From Desulfatirhabdium butyrativorans DSM 18734 (GTDB lineage: Bacteria; Desulfobacterota; Desulfobacteria; Desulfobacterales; Desulfatirhabdiaceae): a DNA stretch of 64,000 nucleotides. The stretch spans positions 1 to 64,000 of the forward strand of contig NZ_AUCU01000024.1 of assembly GCF_000429925.1 (NCBI RefSeq), given 5' to 3'. Below, piece after piece: positions 34,501-44,459 of the stretch. A model generated the notes under the pieces. That model did no database searches. It saw only the letters and a list, made by a program, of their open reading frames with translations, and had not been told where the DNA came from. Numbering within the stretch: the stretch's first letter is position 1; each line of letters starts with the position of its first letter. Both the position numbers and the translations under genes were made by a program.

Positions 34501-36024
34501 ATGAATCGAATACTGCTCATTAAACCTCCTTACTCCCGATTGAAACAGGTCGGTCAGGCGCCGTATTTTCCGCTTGGTTTGGGGTATGTCGGGGCTGTTC
34601 TGGAACAGGCCGGATTTGAGGTGGGCATCTATCACGCCGAAAATCCAAGGTCTGAGAACGAGTGTATCGTTGAAGACGAAGAGGCCATATTTCACCAGAG
34701 GTCCAAGGCTCAACAGCGATATCATGATGCAGTGCGAGACGACAGCCATCCCGTGTGGCAGGAAATCCGGCAAACCCTGACAGATTTCAGACCGGATGTC
34801 GTCGGGATTTCCGTGTTGACGGTTGAAACGGCATCCGCCCTGAAGATCAGTTGGTTGTGCAAGGAATATGATTCAAGAATCCCGGTGGTCTGGGGAGGAA
34901 TCCACCCGACGTTCATGACGGACCAGGTTTTAGGATATGGGCCGGTGGATATGGTCGTTCGGGGAGAAGGGGAGATGACTTTCCTGGAACTGTGCTCCAG
35001 AATTCGGGAAGGAAATTTGAATATTACCGATATTCCGGGCCTGTCTTTCAAGAATGAAGCCAATGAGATCATTCATAACGCGCCCCGTCCCCTGATCAAA
35101 GACGTCGACAGTATCCCCTTTCCGGCTACGCATCTGCTGCTCTATCCCGAATCGTTCCATTTCAAGTCCATCGGCAGCATGATTGTTTCGAGGGGATGCC
35201 CTTTGCGATGCACATTTTGCTCATCGAGGTTGTTTTGGGAGAGAAGGGTGCGTCTTCGTTCTGCAGATAACATCATTCAGGAGATACAGTCTTTACAGGC
35301 GAGGCATCATGCAAAATATATCATGTTCTGGGACGATTCCTTCAGCATCAACAAAGAGATGGTGATCAAGTACTGCAAACGATTCATCGAAGCGCAACTG
35401 AACGTGAAATGGCGGACGGCCACCAGAGCGGATCTCGTCGATGATGAGCTCCTTTGCTGGATGAAGAAGGCTGGATGCGTGAAGCTCGAAATCGGGGTCG
35501 AGTCCGGAAGCCCGCGGATTCAGAAGATGATCCGCAAGGATGTCGACAATCAGATCGTTCAACGCGCTTTCAAGCTCATCCAGAAGCATCACATTGCAAC
35601 CGGCGCTTTTTTCATGGCCGGGTTTCCGGAAGAGACCGAAGAAGATATGCAGATGAGCTGGGATTTGATGAAGGCATTAGGCATTGAAGAAATCGCCTAC
35701 AACATTTTCGACCCCATGCCCGGCAGCGAACTGCTGGAACGCTGCCAGGAACTGGGACTGGTTCCCCCTGAACCGGATTGGGCGCATTTCGATTTCTGGC
35801 CGGATGGCTTCTTTATGAAAAATATGACACCCGAGCGGTTTGCGGAAAAGGCGACCCAAATCGGCAAGTGGGTTTATGCCTATAACAACCGATTTTCAGT
35901 CAAGTTCAACAAACTGAAGGCACTCAGTTGGTTCTATATCAAGAACGATCCCGTGCTTTTTTTCAAAAAGGCTGCTCATTATATCCAGCGAAGGAGAATG
36001 GTCAGGCGGTTGGGGCAGGCATGA
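34501..36024 (+). CDS. B12-binding-type radical SAM protein (first of five)
   Basis: 507 residues. N-terminal B12-binding-like Rossmann domain, residues 1-155 (RILLIKPPYSRLKQ, then DVVGISVLTVETA and VVWGGIHPTF), without the DxHxxG cobalt-ligand motif. The radical SAM motif is C-PLR-C-TF-C near residue 237, followed by a GVESGSPRIQKMIRKD segment and GFPEETEEDMQMSW. This BchE/HpnJ-like class performs methylations, rearrangements and C-C bond chemistry with a 5'-deoxyadenosyl radical, with or without cobalamin. Substrate not predictable. The next 265 bases contain no gene I can support. Confidence 0.87.
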   Translation: MNRILLIKPPYSRLKQVGQAPYFPLGLGYVGAVLEQAGFEVGIYHAENPRSENECIVEDEEAIFHQRSKAQQRYHDAVRDDSHPVWQEIRQTLTDFRPDVVGISVLTVETASALKISWLCKEYDSRIPVVWGGIHPTFMTDQVLGYGPVDMVVRGEGEMTFLELCSRIREGNLNITDIPGLSFKNEANEIIHNAPRPLIKDVDSIPFPATHLLLYPESFHFKSIGSMIVSRGCPLRCTFCSSRLFWERRVRLRSADNIIQEIQSLQARHHAKYIMFWDDSFSINKEMVIKYCKRFIEAQLNVKWRTATRADLVDDELLCWMKKAGCVKLEIGVESGSPRIQKMIRKDVDNQIVQRAFKLIQKHHIATGAFFMAGFPEETEEDMQMSWDLMKALGIEEIAYNIFDPMPGSELLERCQELGLVPPEPDWAHFDFWPDGFFMKNMTPERFAEKATQIGKWVYAYNNRFSVKFNKLKALSWFYIKNDPVLFFKKAAHYIQRRRMVRRLGQA

Positions 36025-36289
36025 GCAGTAGTGATGAACCGTATCGAAGAAGGGGCGTTCAGCCAGTAAATTGGTGGTTAGTGCTTTGCGCCTCTGTAGG
36101 GAGCAGCCGAAGCGACATGCATGCTCGGCCCAACGATCTCCGGCGGCTTCAAACAGTTTCCGATGCAGCATCAAAAGGCGTACCCGCTCCCCATGCTCAG
36201 ACCCGGCAATATCCAGAAACCCGGGGGGTACGGCGACTTTTTGCGAGGCCATCCATTTTCATCATCCGACATCATGAGAAGGAATCCCG

Positions 36290-37885
36290 ATGAGATTGAC
36301 ATTGATTGCACCGACACCGCCGGATGTTTCGGCTTTTGGCGTGCGGGCATTGTCCGCTTACCTGCAAATGCACGGCAAAGATGTTCGGGTCATTTTTTTG
36401 CCGGGCGGTGTCGAAAAATTCAGGCATCAGGCCGGATTCATTTATACCTATGAAAAACCGATTCTCGAACAGGTGATCGCGCTTTGCAGGGGATCGGCTC
36501 TCATCGGTGTCTCTTTCATGAGTCATTATCTCGATCGTGCCCGGCAATTGTGCCGTGCCCTTAAGGCTGCCTATCGGGAAATTCCACTGGTGGTCGGTGG
36601 CATTCATCCTACTGTCAAGCCGGATGAATGTCTGCAATTTTCAGATATTGTCTGTGTCGGCGAGGGAGAAGGCGCGCTGCTTGATCTCATGTCCAGTATC
36701 GAGAAAAACGAGGATTATCGCCATATTGATAATCTCTATGTCAAAGATGGAGATCACATTTATCGCAATCCTTTACGGCGACTGATACAGGATCTCGATA
36801 CGCTCCCATTCTATGATTTTGGGCCGGAAAACCATTACATGTACGACAACGTCAACAGGCGTGTCGAGCCGGTGAACCAAGCGCTTCTGAAACGATCTTT
36901 TCCGCTTGAACCCCATGTCGAAGGCTCATTCAGCGATGCCTATCAAAGAACCCGTTCCTATAAAACCATGACCACGAGGGGATGTCCTCACCATTGTACC
37001 TTCTGCGCGGAAAATACGCTGGCCAACATGTATGGCGGCCAGAAATACCTGCGAAAAAGAAGCATCGATCACGTTATCCGGGAGCTTTTGTGGGTCAAAC
37101 AGGAAATGCCCTTCGTGGAAAGTATTTTTCTTTTCGACGATACCTTTCTGGCCAGATCGACCCGGGAAATCCAGGAATTTGCCAGAGCCTACAAGCAGGC
37201 TATCGGGCTTCCGTTTCACATACAGGCCAGTCCCGAGACCGTCAATATCGATAAAATGGATGCGCTGGTCGATGCAGGCCTCGTATTTGTCGAGATGGGT
37301 ATTCAGTCCACCAGTCGTACGGCAAAGCATCTATACCGAAGAGACGTACAAACGGAAACGATTCTCGCTGCGGCAGCCATATTTCACCGATATATCAAAC
37401 GCATCTATCCGCCCTGCTACCATGTCATCCTGGACAACCCATGGGAAACTTCCCGGGATGTCATTGAAACCTTACAGGTTGTGCTGCGGCTCCCTCCCCC
37501 CTTCTGGCTCAAAAGGGCATCTTTGGTCTGTTTTCCAGGCACCGAGCTGTACACGCTTGCCAAACGGGACGGATTTCTTGCGACAGAAGAAGACGAGCAT
37601 CGGGGGATATATGCCAAGCATCTGCACATGCCTAAAGGCAGCTATGTCAATTTCTTGATGTACCTTGCCGGATTTTCCCGTTTTCCGAGACGAATTCTTG
37701 CTTTTTTGGCGGATGAAAGGTGCCTGAAGCTCTTTGAGCGGGATTCGATGACCGGCTTCTATTCCCTGCTCTACAAGATCGGGGAATTTTTGATCCTGTT
37801 AACCAAAGGATTCAGATCATTGATTCAAGGGGATTTTCTGCGGATATACCGGTATGTGATCCGGGTGACATCGACGATGTCCTGA
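36290..37885 (+). CDS. B12-binding-type radical SAM protein (second of five)
   Basis: 531 residues; GAAGGAAT precedes the ATG. The N-terminal domain (LTLIAPTPPDVSAFGVRALS, then LIGVSFMSHYLDRARQL and VVGGIHPTVKPDECLQFSD) is followed by the radical SAM motif GCPHHCTFC near residue 228. The product is clearly paralogous to the next gene, sharing the opening motif, GG-HPT-P-ECLQF-D and the FDDTFL/SDDAFL segment. The pair probably arose by duplication and may act in sequence or on related substrates. No DxHxxG motif is seen, so cobalamin binding would be base-off or absent. Confidence 0.87.
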   Translation: MRLTLIAPTPPDVSAFGVRALSAYLQMHGKDVRVIFLPGGVEKFRHQAGFIYTYEKPILEQVIALCRGSALIGVSFMSHYLDRARQLCRALKAAYREIPLVVGGIHPTVKPDECLQFSDIVCVGEGEGALLDLMSSIEKNEDYRHIDNLYVKDGDHIYRNPLRRLIQDLDTLPFYDFGPENHYMYDNVNRRVEPVNQALLKRSFPLEPHVEGSFSDAYQRTRSYKTMTTRGCPHHCTFCAENTLANMYGGQKYLRKRSIDHVIRELLWVKQEMPFVESIFLFDDTFLARSTREIQEFARAYKQAIGLPFHIQASPETVNIDKMDALVDAGLVFVEMGIQSTSRTAKHLYRRDVQTETILAAAAIFHRYIKRIYPPCYHVILDNPWETSRDVIETLQVVLRLPPPFWLKRASLVCFPGTELYTLAKRDGFLATEEDEHRGIYAKHLHMPKGSYVNFLMYLAGFSRFPRRILAFLADERCLKLFERDSMTGFYSLLYKIGEFLILLTKGFRSLIQGDFLRIYRYVIRVTSTMS

Positions 37886-37953
37886 CCATCGGGTAGAAGT
37901 GTTGCAATCACCAAAATCCATTTGTGCATCAACAGGAAGGAACTTGTACTTCT

Positions 37954-39465
37954 ATGAGAAAGGACAATGTGCGTGTCCTGCTGATATCGCCGTATCCGGA
38001 CATCACCTCTTTCGGCCTTCGAACGCTTTCTTCCTATTTGCGCTCGAATGGTGTTTGGACACGGCTGGTGTTCCTTCCCGACCCCCTGGGAGATGATCTG
38101 GTTCAGGGTGTTGAACGCTATTCGCATGTGGTGTTGGATGAACTGCAGCGGATGGCCCTCGACGTGGATTTGATCGGTATCGGGTTGATGACCAACTATT
38201 TCGACAATGCGCGGCAAATTACCGCATACTTGAAACAACATGTGGCTGCACCGATCATATGGGGAGGCGTGCATCCAACCATACGACCGCTTGAATGTCT
38301 CCAATTTGCCGATTGGGTATGTGTCGGAGACGGGGAAGAGGCCTTACTGGAGGTTGCCCGAAAGCTGCATGCAAACGAGCGCCTGGATGATATTCCCAAC
38401 ATCTGGGGAGAAGGGGAGACGGGGATTTTTCAGAATCCACCCCGAGCCCTGACCCGGGATCTGGATAGCTTTCCATTTCCGGATTACTCCTGCAAGGATC
38501 ATTACATCCTGTATCAGGGGCATATACGCCCGCTGGACATGGAATTGATCCGCCGTTTTCTTTCACATGGAACGGTATCCAGGCATCTTGGCCGGATCGG
38601 CTATCAGACCATGACGGGCAGGGGATGCCCGCATAAATGCAGTTACTGCATCAACGATGCGATCAAAACGCTTTATGGAGCGAGTGGGTATTTGCGATGG
38701 CGCTCTGTGGGGCATGTCATCGCTGAACTGAAACAGGCAATCAGCCAATTTCCCTTTATCGATTTTATCTGGATTTCCGATGATGCATTTCTGAGCAGAA
38801 GTTTGAAGAGCATCCAGTATTTTTGCGACGCGTATAAAAAAGAGATCGGGCTTCCTTTTTCTTGTTTGGCCAGCCCGCTTACCGTTGATGCGGAAAAAAT
38901 GGAAGCATTGGTCAATGCCGGTCTCAAGTACATCCAGATGGGGGTCCAGACCGGCAGCTCGAGAATGCAAGCCGTATTCAATCGGAAATCGATGAACAAT
39001 GCCGTTATGCTCTCGGCAATGGAAATCATTCATCGATATCGGGATCGAATGGATCCGCCAAGCTATGATTTTATCCTGGATGTTCCCTATGAATCTTTGC
39101 AGGACAAGATCGACAGTCTCCGCCTGATCGCACGAATCCCGAAACCTTTCAGGCTGCAACCATTCGCGCTGGTTCTCTACCCGGGAACGCTGCTGTATGA
39201 AAAGGCCAAAACCGATGGACTGATCCAAAACGAAATTCAGGATATTTATGCCAAAAGCTACACCATGCAGTCCCCGACATACACAAACCTGCTGGTGCTT
39301 GCTGCCAGAAACGGTCGATTTCCATCCCGCTTGCTGGAAATACTCTCTACCGAACCGCTTGTCGATTTCATGGAAAATCACTTTCCCCGATATGCCGTGA
39401 AGCTGCTGTTCATTGCGTTGAAACGGGTCAAGAAAATACTGCGGAAGTTGAAAGGAAGCAGTTGA
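37954..39465 (+). CDS. B12-binding-type radical SAM protein (third of five)
   Basis: 503 residues from the ATG at 37954; an upstream GTG at 37924 is possible, but the conserved N-terminus begins at MRKDNVRVLLISPYP. Its domain order is as in the preceding paralogue, with WGGVHPTIRPLECLQFADW near residue 103 and the cluster motif GCPHKCSYC near 224. The C-terminal portion has GVQTGSSRMQAVFNRKS and a long helical tail. It overlaps the next gene by four bases (TTGA). Likely cytoplasmic; substrate unknown. Confidence 0.86.
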   Translation: MRKDNVRVLLISPYPDITSFGLRTLSSYLRSNGVWTRLVFLPDPLGDDLVQGVERYSHVVLDELQRMALDVDLIGIGLMTNYFDNARQITAYLKQHVAAPIIWGGVHPTIRPLECLQFADWVCVGDGEEALLEVARKLHANERLDDIPNIWGEGETGIFQNPPRALTRDLDSFPFPDYSCKDHYILYQGHIRPLDMELIRRFLSHGTVSRHLGRIGYQTMTGRGCPHKCSYCINDAIKTLYGASGYLRWRSVGHVIAELKQAISQFPFIDFIWISDDAFLSRSLKSIQYFCDAYKKEIGLPFSCLASPLTVDAEKMEALVNAGLKYIQMGVQTGSSRMQAVFNRKSMNNAVMLSAMEIIHRYRDRMDPPSYDFILDVPYESLQDKIDSLRLIARIPKPFRLQPFALVLYPGTLLYEKAKTDGLIQNEIQDIYAKSYTMQSPTYTNLLVLAARNGRFPSRLLEILSTEPLVDFMENHFPRYAVKLLFIALKRVKKILRKLKGSS

Positions 39466-40748
39466 AGGTATTGCTGATCCAATCGTATTTGGGAATGGCC
39501 GAAACGCCGGTCTATCCGATCGGCCTGGCGTGCCTGAAAGCCGAGCTGCACGATTGTGACGTTCGGGTCTTCGATCCGAATCTTCCGATGCACGGCTCTG
39601 TATCGCCATACGAAATGCTTTCCGCGGTTTTAGCCGATTTCTGCCCTCAGGTAGTAGGCATATCACTTCGAAACATCGATTCCACCAACAAGCGGAAGGT
39701 GGTGTTTTATTTTACGGAATTTGTTCGATTGCTGCGGTTTGTCAAAACCCGGACGCAGGCCGTGATCGTTGTGGGTGGCGCAGGTTTTTCCATGTTTGCC
39801 GAGGTGATCATGAAGGCATGTCCGGAGATCGATTTCGGCGTATTCCTGGAAGGAGAAAAGACGTTTCATGAGCTGGTTCGGCATTTGCAATCTCCGGAAG
39901 CCGTGAAATCACTGTATTATCGGAAATACGGAGAAATCCGATTTACCGGCCCGGGGGAGCCATTTGGCTTTGAGGCATTGCCGGATCCCGATATGACTGT
40001 TGTCCGGCTACCGGCCTACCTGCCGTTTGCGGATTCGATCGGTATCGAGACCAAACGGGGATGCCCATTCCAATGCATTTATTGTCCATACGGTTTCCTG
40101 AACGGCAAATCTTACCGGTTGAAAGACCCGGCGCGTATTGTCGATCAACTGGAATACTTGGCGAAAACCTGCGGTCTAACGCAATTTACCTTTACCGATT
40201 CGATCTTCAACATTCCGGTGGATCATGCCGAGGCGATCTTGCGCAAGCTGGTGGATCGGAGGCTGACCCTTCAGTGGTCTGCCTGGTTTCATGAACGGGA
40301 ACTGGATGAAACATTCATCCAATTGGCCATCGAAGCCGGGTGTACAAAGTTTATTTTTTCTCCAGACGGATTTTCGGATCCAGCTCTGGCTGCACTGGGC
40401 AAGAAGCTTTCGAAAACAGATATCCTGAGGGGATTTCACCTGATGGCCAAAACCAGTGGGTGCGAAATCAGTTACAATTTTTTTAAAAATCCCCCCAAAC
40501 AATCCTTGTCCGCTTTTTTGGCCTTGATCGGATTTTGCTTGAAAGCCAAATGGAAGATGGGAAGACGGGTCCATTTCGAATTCAATTCGCTTCGGGTTGA
40601 GCCGCATACCGTTTTGTATGACATGGCTGTTGCGGAAGGAATTGTGAAACGGGAAGACGATGTCTTGCATCCTGTCTATTATACGCAAAGAAGGACGAAG
40701 TATATCGAACATCTGTTTAATTTGGCGCTGCGATTTGCAGGGAAATGA
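39462..40748 (+). CDS. B12-binding-type radical SAM protein (fourth of five)
   Basis: 428 residues from a TTG at 39462 that overlaps the previous stop; AGGAAG lies 4 bases upstream of it. The N-terminal part reads KVLLIQSYLGMAETPVYP, then VVGISLRNIDSTNKRK and VVGGAGFSMFAE. The motif RGCPFQCIYCPYGFLNGK is near residue 197. It differs from the two paralogues before it and is shorter, resembling the class with a CxxxCxxCPYG pattern. An MITE-like repeat follows 10 bases after the stop. Confidence 0.85.
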   Translation: MKVLLIQSYLGMAETPVYPIGLACLKAELHDCDVRVFDPNLPMHGSVSPYEMLSAVLADFCPQVVGISLRNIDSTNKRKVVFYFTEFVRLLRFVKTRTQAVIVVGGAGFSMFAEVIMKACPEIDFGVFLEGEKTFHELVRHLQSPEAVKSLYYRKYGEIRFTGPGEPFGFEALPDPDMTVVRLPAYLPFADSIGIETKRGCPFQCIYCPYGFLNGKSYRLKDPARIVDQLEYLAKTCGLTQFTFTDSIFNIPVDHAEAILRKLVDRRLTLQWSAWFHERELDETFIQLAIEAGCTKFIFSPDGFSDPALAALGKKLSKTDILRGFHLMAKTSGCEISYNFFKNPPKQSLSAFLALIGFCLKAKWKMGRRVHFEFNSLRVEPHTVLYDMAVAEGIVKREDDVLHPVYYTQRRTKYIEHLFNLALRFAGK

Positions 40749-40758
40749 GGGCTGCATC

Positions 40759-40827
40759 GTGTCTGAATGCATATTGCCTGCCCTCCGGCGACGCGCTGCT
40801 CCGAATAGGTGTTTTCCGTTCAGACAC
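40759..40827. repeat. MITE-like repeat, copy 4 (short, 69 bp)
   Basis: Ends GTGTCTGAA and TTCAGACAC are perfect inverted repeats. Inner CTGCCC and GACGCGCTGCTCCGAATA match the right half of copy 3, so this is a shortened, point-mutated copy with compensating changes at both ends. Confidence 0.7.
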
Positions 40828-40875
40828 TAAATACATGGGTAGCGGGCAAAACCCCGATTTGGGTAGGAATCGCGT

Positions 40876-41823
40876 ATGATCGTATCCGAGAGCATTGCCA
40901 GAGACATGCTGCGGCTTGTGGTCTGGTATCCCCTGAGATGGGTTCTCACCCGGGCACCCGTTTCATGGGGGGTGATGATCCTGCGGACGATGGGGGATAT
41001 TCATTATATCGTTGGAAGGAAAAAACGCGCACAACTGCTCGAAAATCTCTCGCGGCTCAATCGGAAGATGTGTTGCAGTGATTCTGTGCAATACAAACGA
41101 ATAATCCGGGAATATTTCCGCAACCATTATGTCGATCATCTGATGATCTTCTTGTTGCCGCGATTGAAGTTGGCCGACATTGACACCCATATCGAACTGG
41201 ATGGTCTCCATCATTTGGATCGAGCTTTGAGCGAAAAGCGGGGGGTGATCCTGGTTCATGGTCATTTCGGCCCGGTTCATCTGCCCTTGGTCTGTCTCAG
41301 CCGGATGGGATATCCCATGATGCAGATCGGGATGCCTTCAGACGAAGGACTGAGCCGCATCGGCAAGTCTGTCGCATTCAGGCTTCGGCTCAAATACGAG
41401 GCCCGGCTTTCTGCGGATATCATTCATGCCAAATCCTTTCTGCGACCTGTCATTCAATGGCTGAAACAAAACGGTGTATTGATGATTACGGGCGATGGTA
41501 CCGGTACGCAGGATCGTACGGGGCGATATGATCGGTTTTCCTTTTTTGGCTTTCCTGTTTTGTTTCCGCTTGGTCCTGCAATCTTGTCCCAAAAAACGGG
41601 AAGCGCCCTTCTGCCGTTATTTGTCGTACCCGGCGAGAAGAAGCTGTTCCGGATCGTGATCGAGGAGCCGATTCTGACCAATACCGAGTCCGCGGATATT
41701 CGGCTGACAGTGAGCCGATTTATCCGTCGGCTTGAACATCATGTGGGCAACTGGCCGGGATATATGCATTTTCTGGATCGGTTCGAAGAAGGCCAGTGGA
41801 TCGAAAAATGGGGCGTTGGGTGA
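40876..41823 (+). CDS. LpxL/HtrB-like acyltransferase family protein (second copy)
   Basis: 315 residues from the ATG at 40876. The LpxL-type motif is VILVHGHFGPVHLPL near residue 130, with His in HGHFGPVH. GVLMITGDGTGTQDRTGRYDRF near 200 and FPLGPAILSQKTGSALLP near 237 match the later motifs. The N-terminus VVWYPLRWVLTRAPVSW parallels that of the first copy (LWSYWYPFRRLIQGLTVP). The next gene starts immediately after the stop (TGA-ATG). Fatty acylation of a lipid or glycolipid at the inner membrane is likely; lipid A itself is possible but unproven. Confidence 0.83.
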   Translation: MIVSESIARDMLRLVVWYPLRWVLTRAPVSWGVMILRTMGDIHYIVGRKKRAQLLENLSRLNRKMCCSDSVQYKRIIREYFRNHYVDHLMIFLLPRLKLADIDTHIELDGLHHLDRALSEKRGVILVHGHFGPVHLPLVCLSRMGYPMMQIGMPSDEGLSRIGKSVAFRLRLKYEARLSADIIHAKSFLRPVIQWLKQNGVLMITGDGTGTQDRTGRYDRFSFFGFPVLFPLGPAILSQKTGSALLPLFVVPGEKKLFRIVIEEPILTNTESADIRLTVSRFIRRLEHHVGNWPGYMHFLDRFEEGQWIEKWGVG

Positions 41824-42993
41824 ATGTATCGTATCGTCAACCGCAAAAAACTGCTGATGACACAGGTTGCCGATGCGATTGGCTACGCCATGCGCCGAAT
41901 GCTTCGCCGACCCATTGCTTCGGGCGAAACCGGCCTGCTCGATCCGAGCTCCGTAAAACGGATACTGGTGATTCGAACGGCATATATCGGTGACGTGGTG
42001 ATGACGCTGCCGATATTGAAGCCCCTGAAACAGCGTTTTCCGGATGCCCGCATTTCATTCATGACTTCAAGTGATGCCGCCTCCTTGTTGAAGAACAATC
42101 CATACGTGGATGAGGTCCTGGAAGTGAATCCATTCTGGTTTTATTCCGGGAAGAGGTGGGATTGGTTGCGGTCCCTTCGATCCTGGAGAAGATGCCGATT
42201 CGATCTGATCATCGAAGCCCGCGGGGATATCCGGGATTTGCTGTTTTTGGTCTTTCTCCTGAGGGCTGGCCGGAAAGTGAGCTATGCGGTGGGCGGCGGC
42301 GGATTTGTGCTGACCGATATTGTCAGCCACCCGCGGATCAACCACCGGGTAAACTACCATCTGGATTTGGTGAAATACCTGGATTGCGATGTCGATCCCG
42401 ACAATCTGGAATGGGATATCTATGAAACAGCAGAGGAAACGGATTGCATCCGCCGCATTCTGGCGGAAGCTGGGATACCGTCATCTTTCTGGTGTGCCCA
42501 TCCTGGATCCCGATTGCCCTTGAAGCGATGGATGAATGAACGGTATGCAGAGACTTTCGATCGGATATCCGAAACGACCGGTCTGCCGCTGGTGTTGCTT
42601 GGAACTCGCGGGGATGCCGGAAATATCCAAGCGATTTGCAGGCTGTTGAAACAACGGCCCTACTGCCTGATCGGAAAATTGGGTTTGCGGGAATTGAGTG
42701 GCGTCATCAGAAGGGCTTGCCTGCTGGTTTGCAATGACAGCGCCCCGATGCATATCGCTGCATTGGTGAAAACGCCTACAGTAGCCCTCTTCGGCCCCTC
42801 CAAGTCTTCCCAGACCGGTCCGTTCAGCCCGGTGGCGCGCGTGGTCGAAACCCCGTGTATGTGCAGGGAACGATGCGACGAGCATGCCTGTTCGAACCGG
42901 GGTTATCACCATTGCATGAAATCAATAGCGGTAAACGATGTCGTCCAAAGCGCTTTGGAATTGTGGAAGCAAACGGCAAGTTTCAGACAATAA
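41824..42993 (+). CDS. Glycosyltransferase family 9 (heptosyltransferase-like)
   Basis: 389 residues. The GT9 opening IRTAYIGDVVMTLPILKPLK appears near residue 50 after a longer N-terminal extension. The donor-site segment CAHPGSRLPLKRW follows in the middle, and LVCNDSAPMHIAALVKTPTVALFGPS near 300 is the classic second-domain signature. GT9 enzymes transfer heptose or related sugars from ADP-activated donors to lipid-linked acceptors in the cytoplasm. Direct junction with the acyltransferase gene suggests that both act on the same lipid-linked glycan. Confidence 0.88.
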   Translation: MYRIVNRKKLLMTQVADAIGYAMRRMLRRPIASGETGLLDPSSVKRILVIRTAYIGDVVMTLPILKPLKQRFPDARISFMTSSDAASLLKNNPYVDEVLEVNPFWFYSGKRWDWLRSLRSWRRCRFDLIIEARGDIRDLLFLVFLLRAGRKVSYAVGGGGFVLTDIVSHPRINHRVNYHLDLVKYLDCDVDPDNLEWDIYETAEETDCIRRILAEAGIPSSFWCAHPGSRLPLKRWMNERYAETFDRISETTGLPLVLLGTRGDAGNIQAICRLLKQRPYCLIGKLGLRELSGVIRRACLLVCNDSAPMHIAALVKTPTVALFGPSKSSQTGPFSPVARVVETPCMCRERCDEHACSNRGYHHCMKSIAVNDVVQSALELWKQTASFRQ

Positions 42994-43008
42994 CCTTTTC
43001 CCCCACAG

Positions 43009-44253
43009 ATGATGCGAATGAACGTTGAAATCAGAAAAGCGAATTCGCTCCGTGAAATTCAGACGGGCGTGGGCGAAATATTCGGCTGTTTTTATAATGT
43101 CCTGCCAGATTCCAAGGATGCCCGCATCCTGTTGAAACCCAATTTGAACGCCAATATGAATGCATTGACGGGAAATACCACCGATCTGCGCCTGATTGCT
43201 GCGATCCTGATGTATCTGAAGGACTTGGGGTATCATCGCATCACGATTGGCGAGGGAACCAACAGCGGATATTACCGGAATGACATCAGCGTGATCTCCC
43301 GCCTGAGAATCGACCGGCTGGCGCGCCACTTCGGTGTGGGCGTTCGTGATCTGAACCGGGATCGACCGGTGGATATCGCGTTTGAAAACGGAATTCGTGC
43401 AGGGGTTGCCGAAACCTGTTTTCAAAGTGATTTCTGGATCAATCTCCCGAAAATCAAAACCCATTTTGAAGTCGGGATGAGCGTTTGTTTGAAAAACCTG
43501 ATGGGCTGTCTGGTCGGTCAGGACAACAAGAAGAAAACCCACCAGAGTCTAGCCAAAAATATCGTGAATCTCAATATGCAGTGCAAACCTCAGCTTCATG
43601 TCATCGACGGATTGATTGCAATGGAAGGACTGGGGCCGACGAGGGGAACGCCGGTACATCTCGGCCTGATTCTGGGCGGAACGGATCCCTTTCTGCTGGA
43701 TATGGTCTGTGCTCGGATTGCCGGGTTCAATCCCCTGGATATTTTGACGCTTCAGGAGGCTGAATCCAGGGGCTTGATCGGCAAGGCCCATTTTGAATAC
43801 GTGAACCATCTGAACCTGGACGGTTTGATGAAGGCATTCAACATGCCCAGGGCAAATATCCTGGCTTCTTTTGTTCATCACCCCAGACGTCAGAAATATT
43901 TTCTGGCGGTTCGCAATACCCGGCTCTTGACATGGCTTGCGGCAACCAGGGGATTCGGACGGCTGCTGTTTCTGAGCGGCCTGCGGCAGGACAATTTTAT
44001 TCGGGAAGAAATGCGGCTGGATCGGCTGACCTGGCAGTCCGGGCGCTGCGAGCCGGGGTGCACAAAGTGTTCGGACTATTGTCCGCTCGGACTCAATCCG
44101 GTCATCGCTATTCAGAACGGCGATACCCGATGCATCGGATGTCTCTATTGTTTTCTGGTCTGCCCCAGCAGGGCCATTGCATTTGAAGGGCGGCTTGGGT
44201 TTATGGCGGAACAACTACGCCAGTACGATGAGCTTGTACGAACCGTTTGCTGA
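43009..44253 (+). CDS. DUF362 protein with C-terminal 4Fe-4S ferredoxin domain
   Basis: 414 residues; the start is at 43009 or the ATG at 43018. The DUF362 body includes KPNLNANMNALTGNTTDLRL, FWINLPKIKTHFEVGMS and LKNLMGCLVG, the typical pattern around residues 40-180. The C-terminus has CEPGCTKCSDYCP near residue 347 and CIGCLYCFLVCPSRAI near 370. The combination is common in anaerobes and often occurs near reductases, but no biochemical role is settled. Here it lies among radical SAM genes and could supply low-potential electrons to them; that is inference. Confidence 0.85.
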   Translation: MMRMNVEIRKANSLREIQTGVGEIFGCFYNVLPDSKDARILLKPNLNANMNALTGNTTDLRLIAAILMYLKDLGYHRITIGEGTNSGYYRNDISVISRLRIDRLARHFGVGVRDLNRDRPVDIAFENGIRAGVAETCFQSDFWINLPKIKTHFEVGMSVCLKNLMGCLVGQDNKKKTHQSLAKNIVNLNMQCKPQLHVIDGLIAMEGLGPTRGTPVHLGLILGGTDPFLLDMVCARIAGFNPLDILTLQEAESRGLIGKAHFEYVNHLNLDGLMKAFNMPRANILASFVHHPRRQKYFLAVRNTRLLTWLAATRGFGRLLFLSGLRQDNFIREEMRLDRLTWQSGRCEPGCTKCSDYCPLGLNPVIAIQNGDTRCIGCLYCFLVCPSRAIAFEGRLGFMAEQLRQYDELVRTVC

Positions 44254-44340
44254 CAGGCTTTGGCGTAAAACGAGGCTTTCATGCAGGCGCATTTGTTTGC
44301 GGCATATCATTTGGATAGAAAAAACAATTATTGCGATGAC

Positions 44341-44427
44341 GCCTGAACGGAAATCTGCTATTCGGTGCAGCACGCAGACTGCCCTTCGTCTCAGGTTTTA
44401 ACCAAAACGGGTTTTCCGTTCAGGCAC
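44341..44427. repeat. MITE-like repeat, copy 5 (87 bp)
   Basis: Ends GCCTGAACGGAAATC and GGGTTTTCCGTTCAGGC form inverted repeats. The centre GCAGACTGCCCTTCGTCTCAG differs from copy 3, so only the ends are well conserved. Confidence 0.7.
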
Positions 44428-44459
44428 TGCAACAGGATAACCGACTTATCGGGAGATTC

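Noticed and set aside
35896-36252. Minus-strand frame at the radical SAM junction (118 codons)
   Set aside because: The intergenic part looks somewhat protein-like, but the frame runs into the radical SAM gene in antisense and has no family match that I can support.
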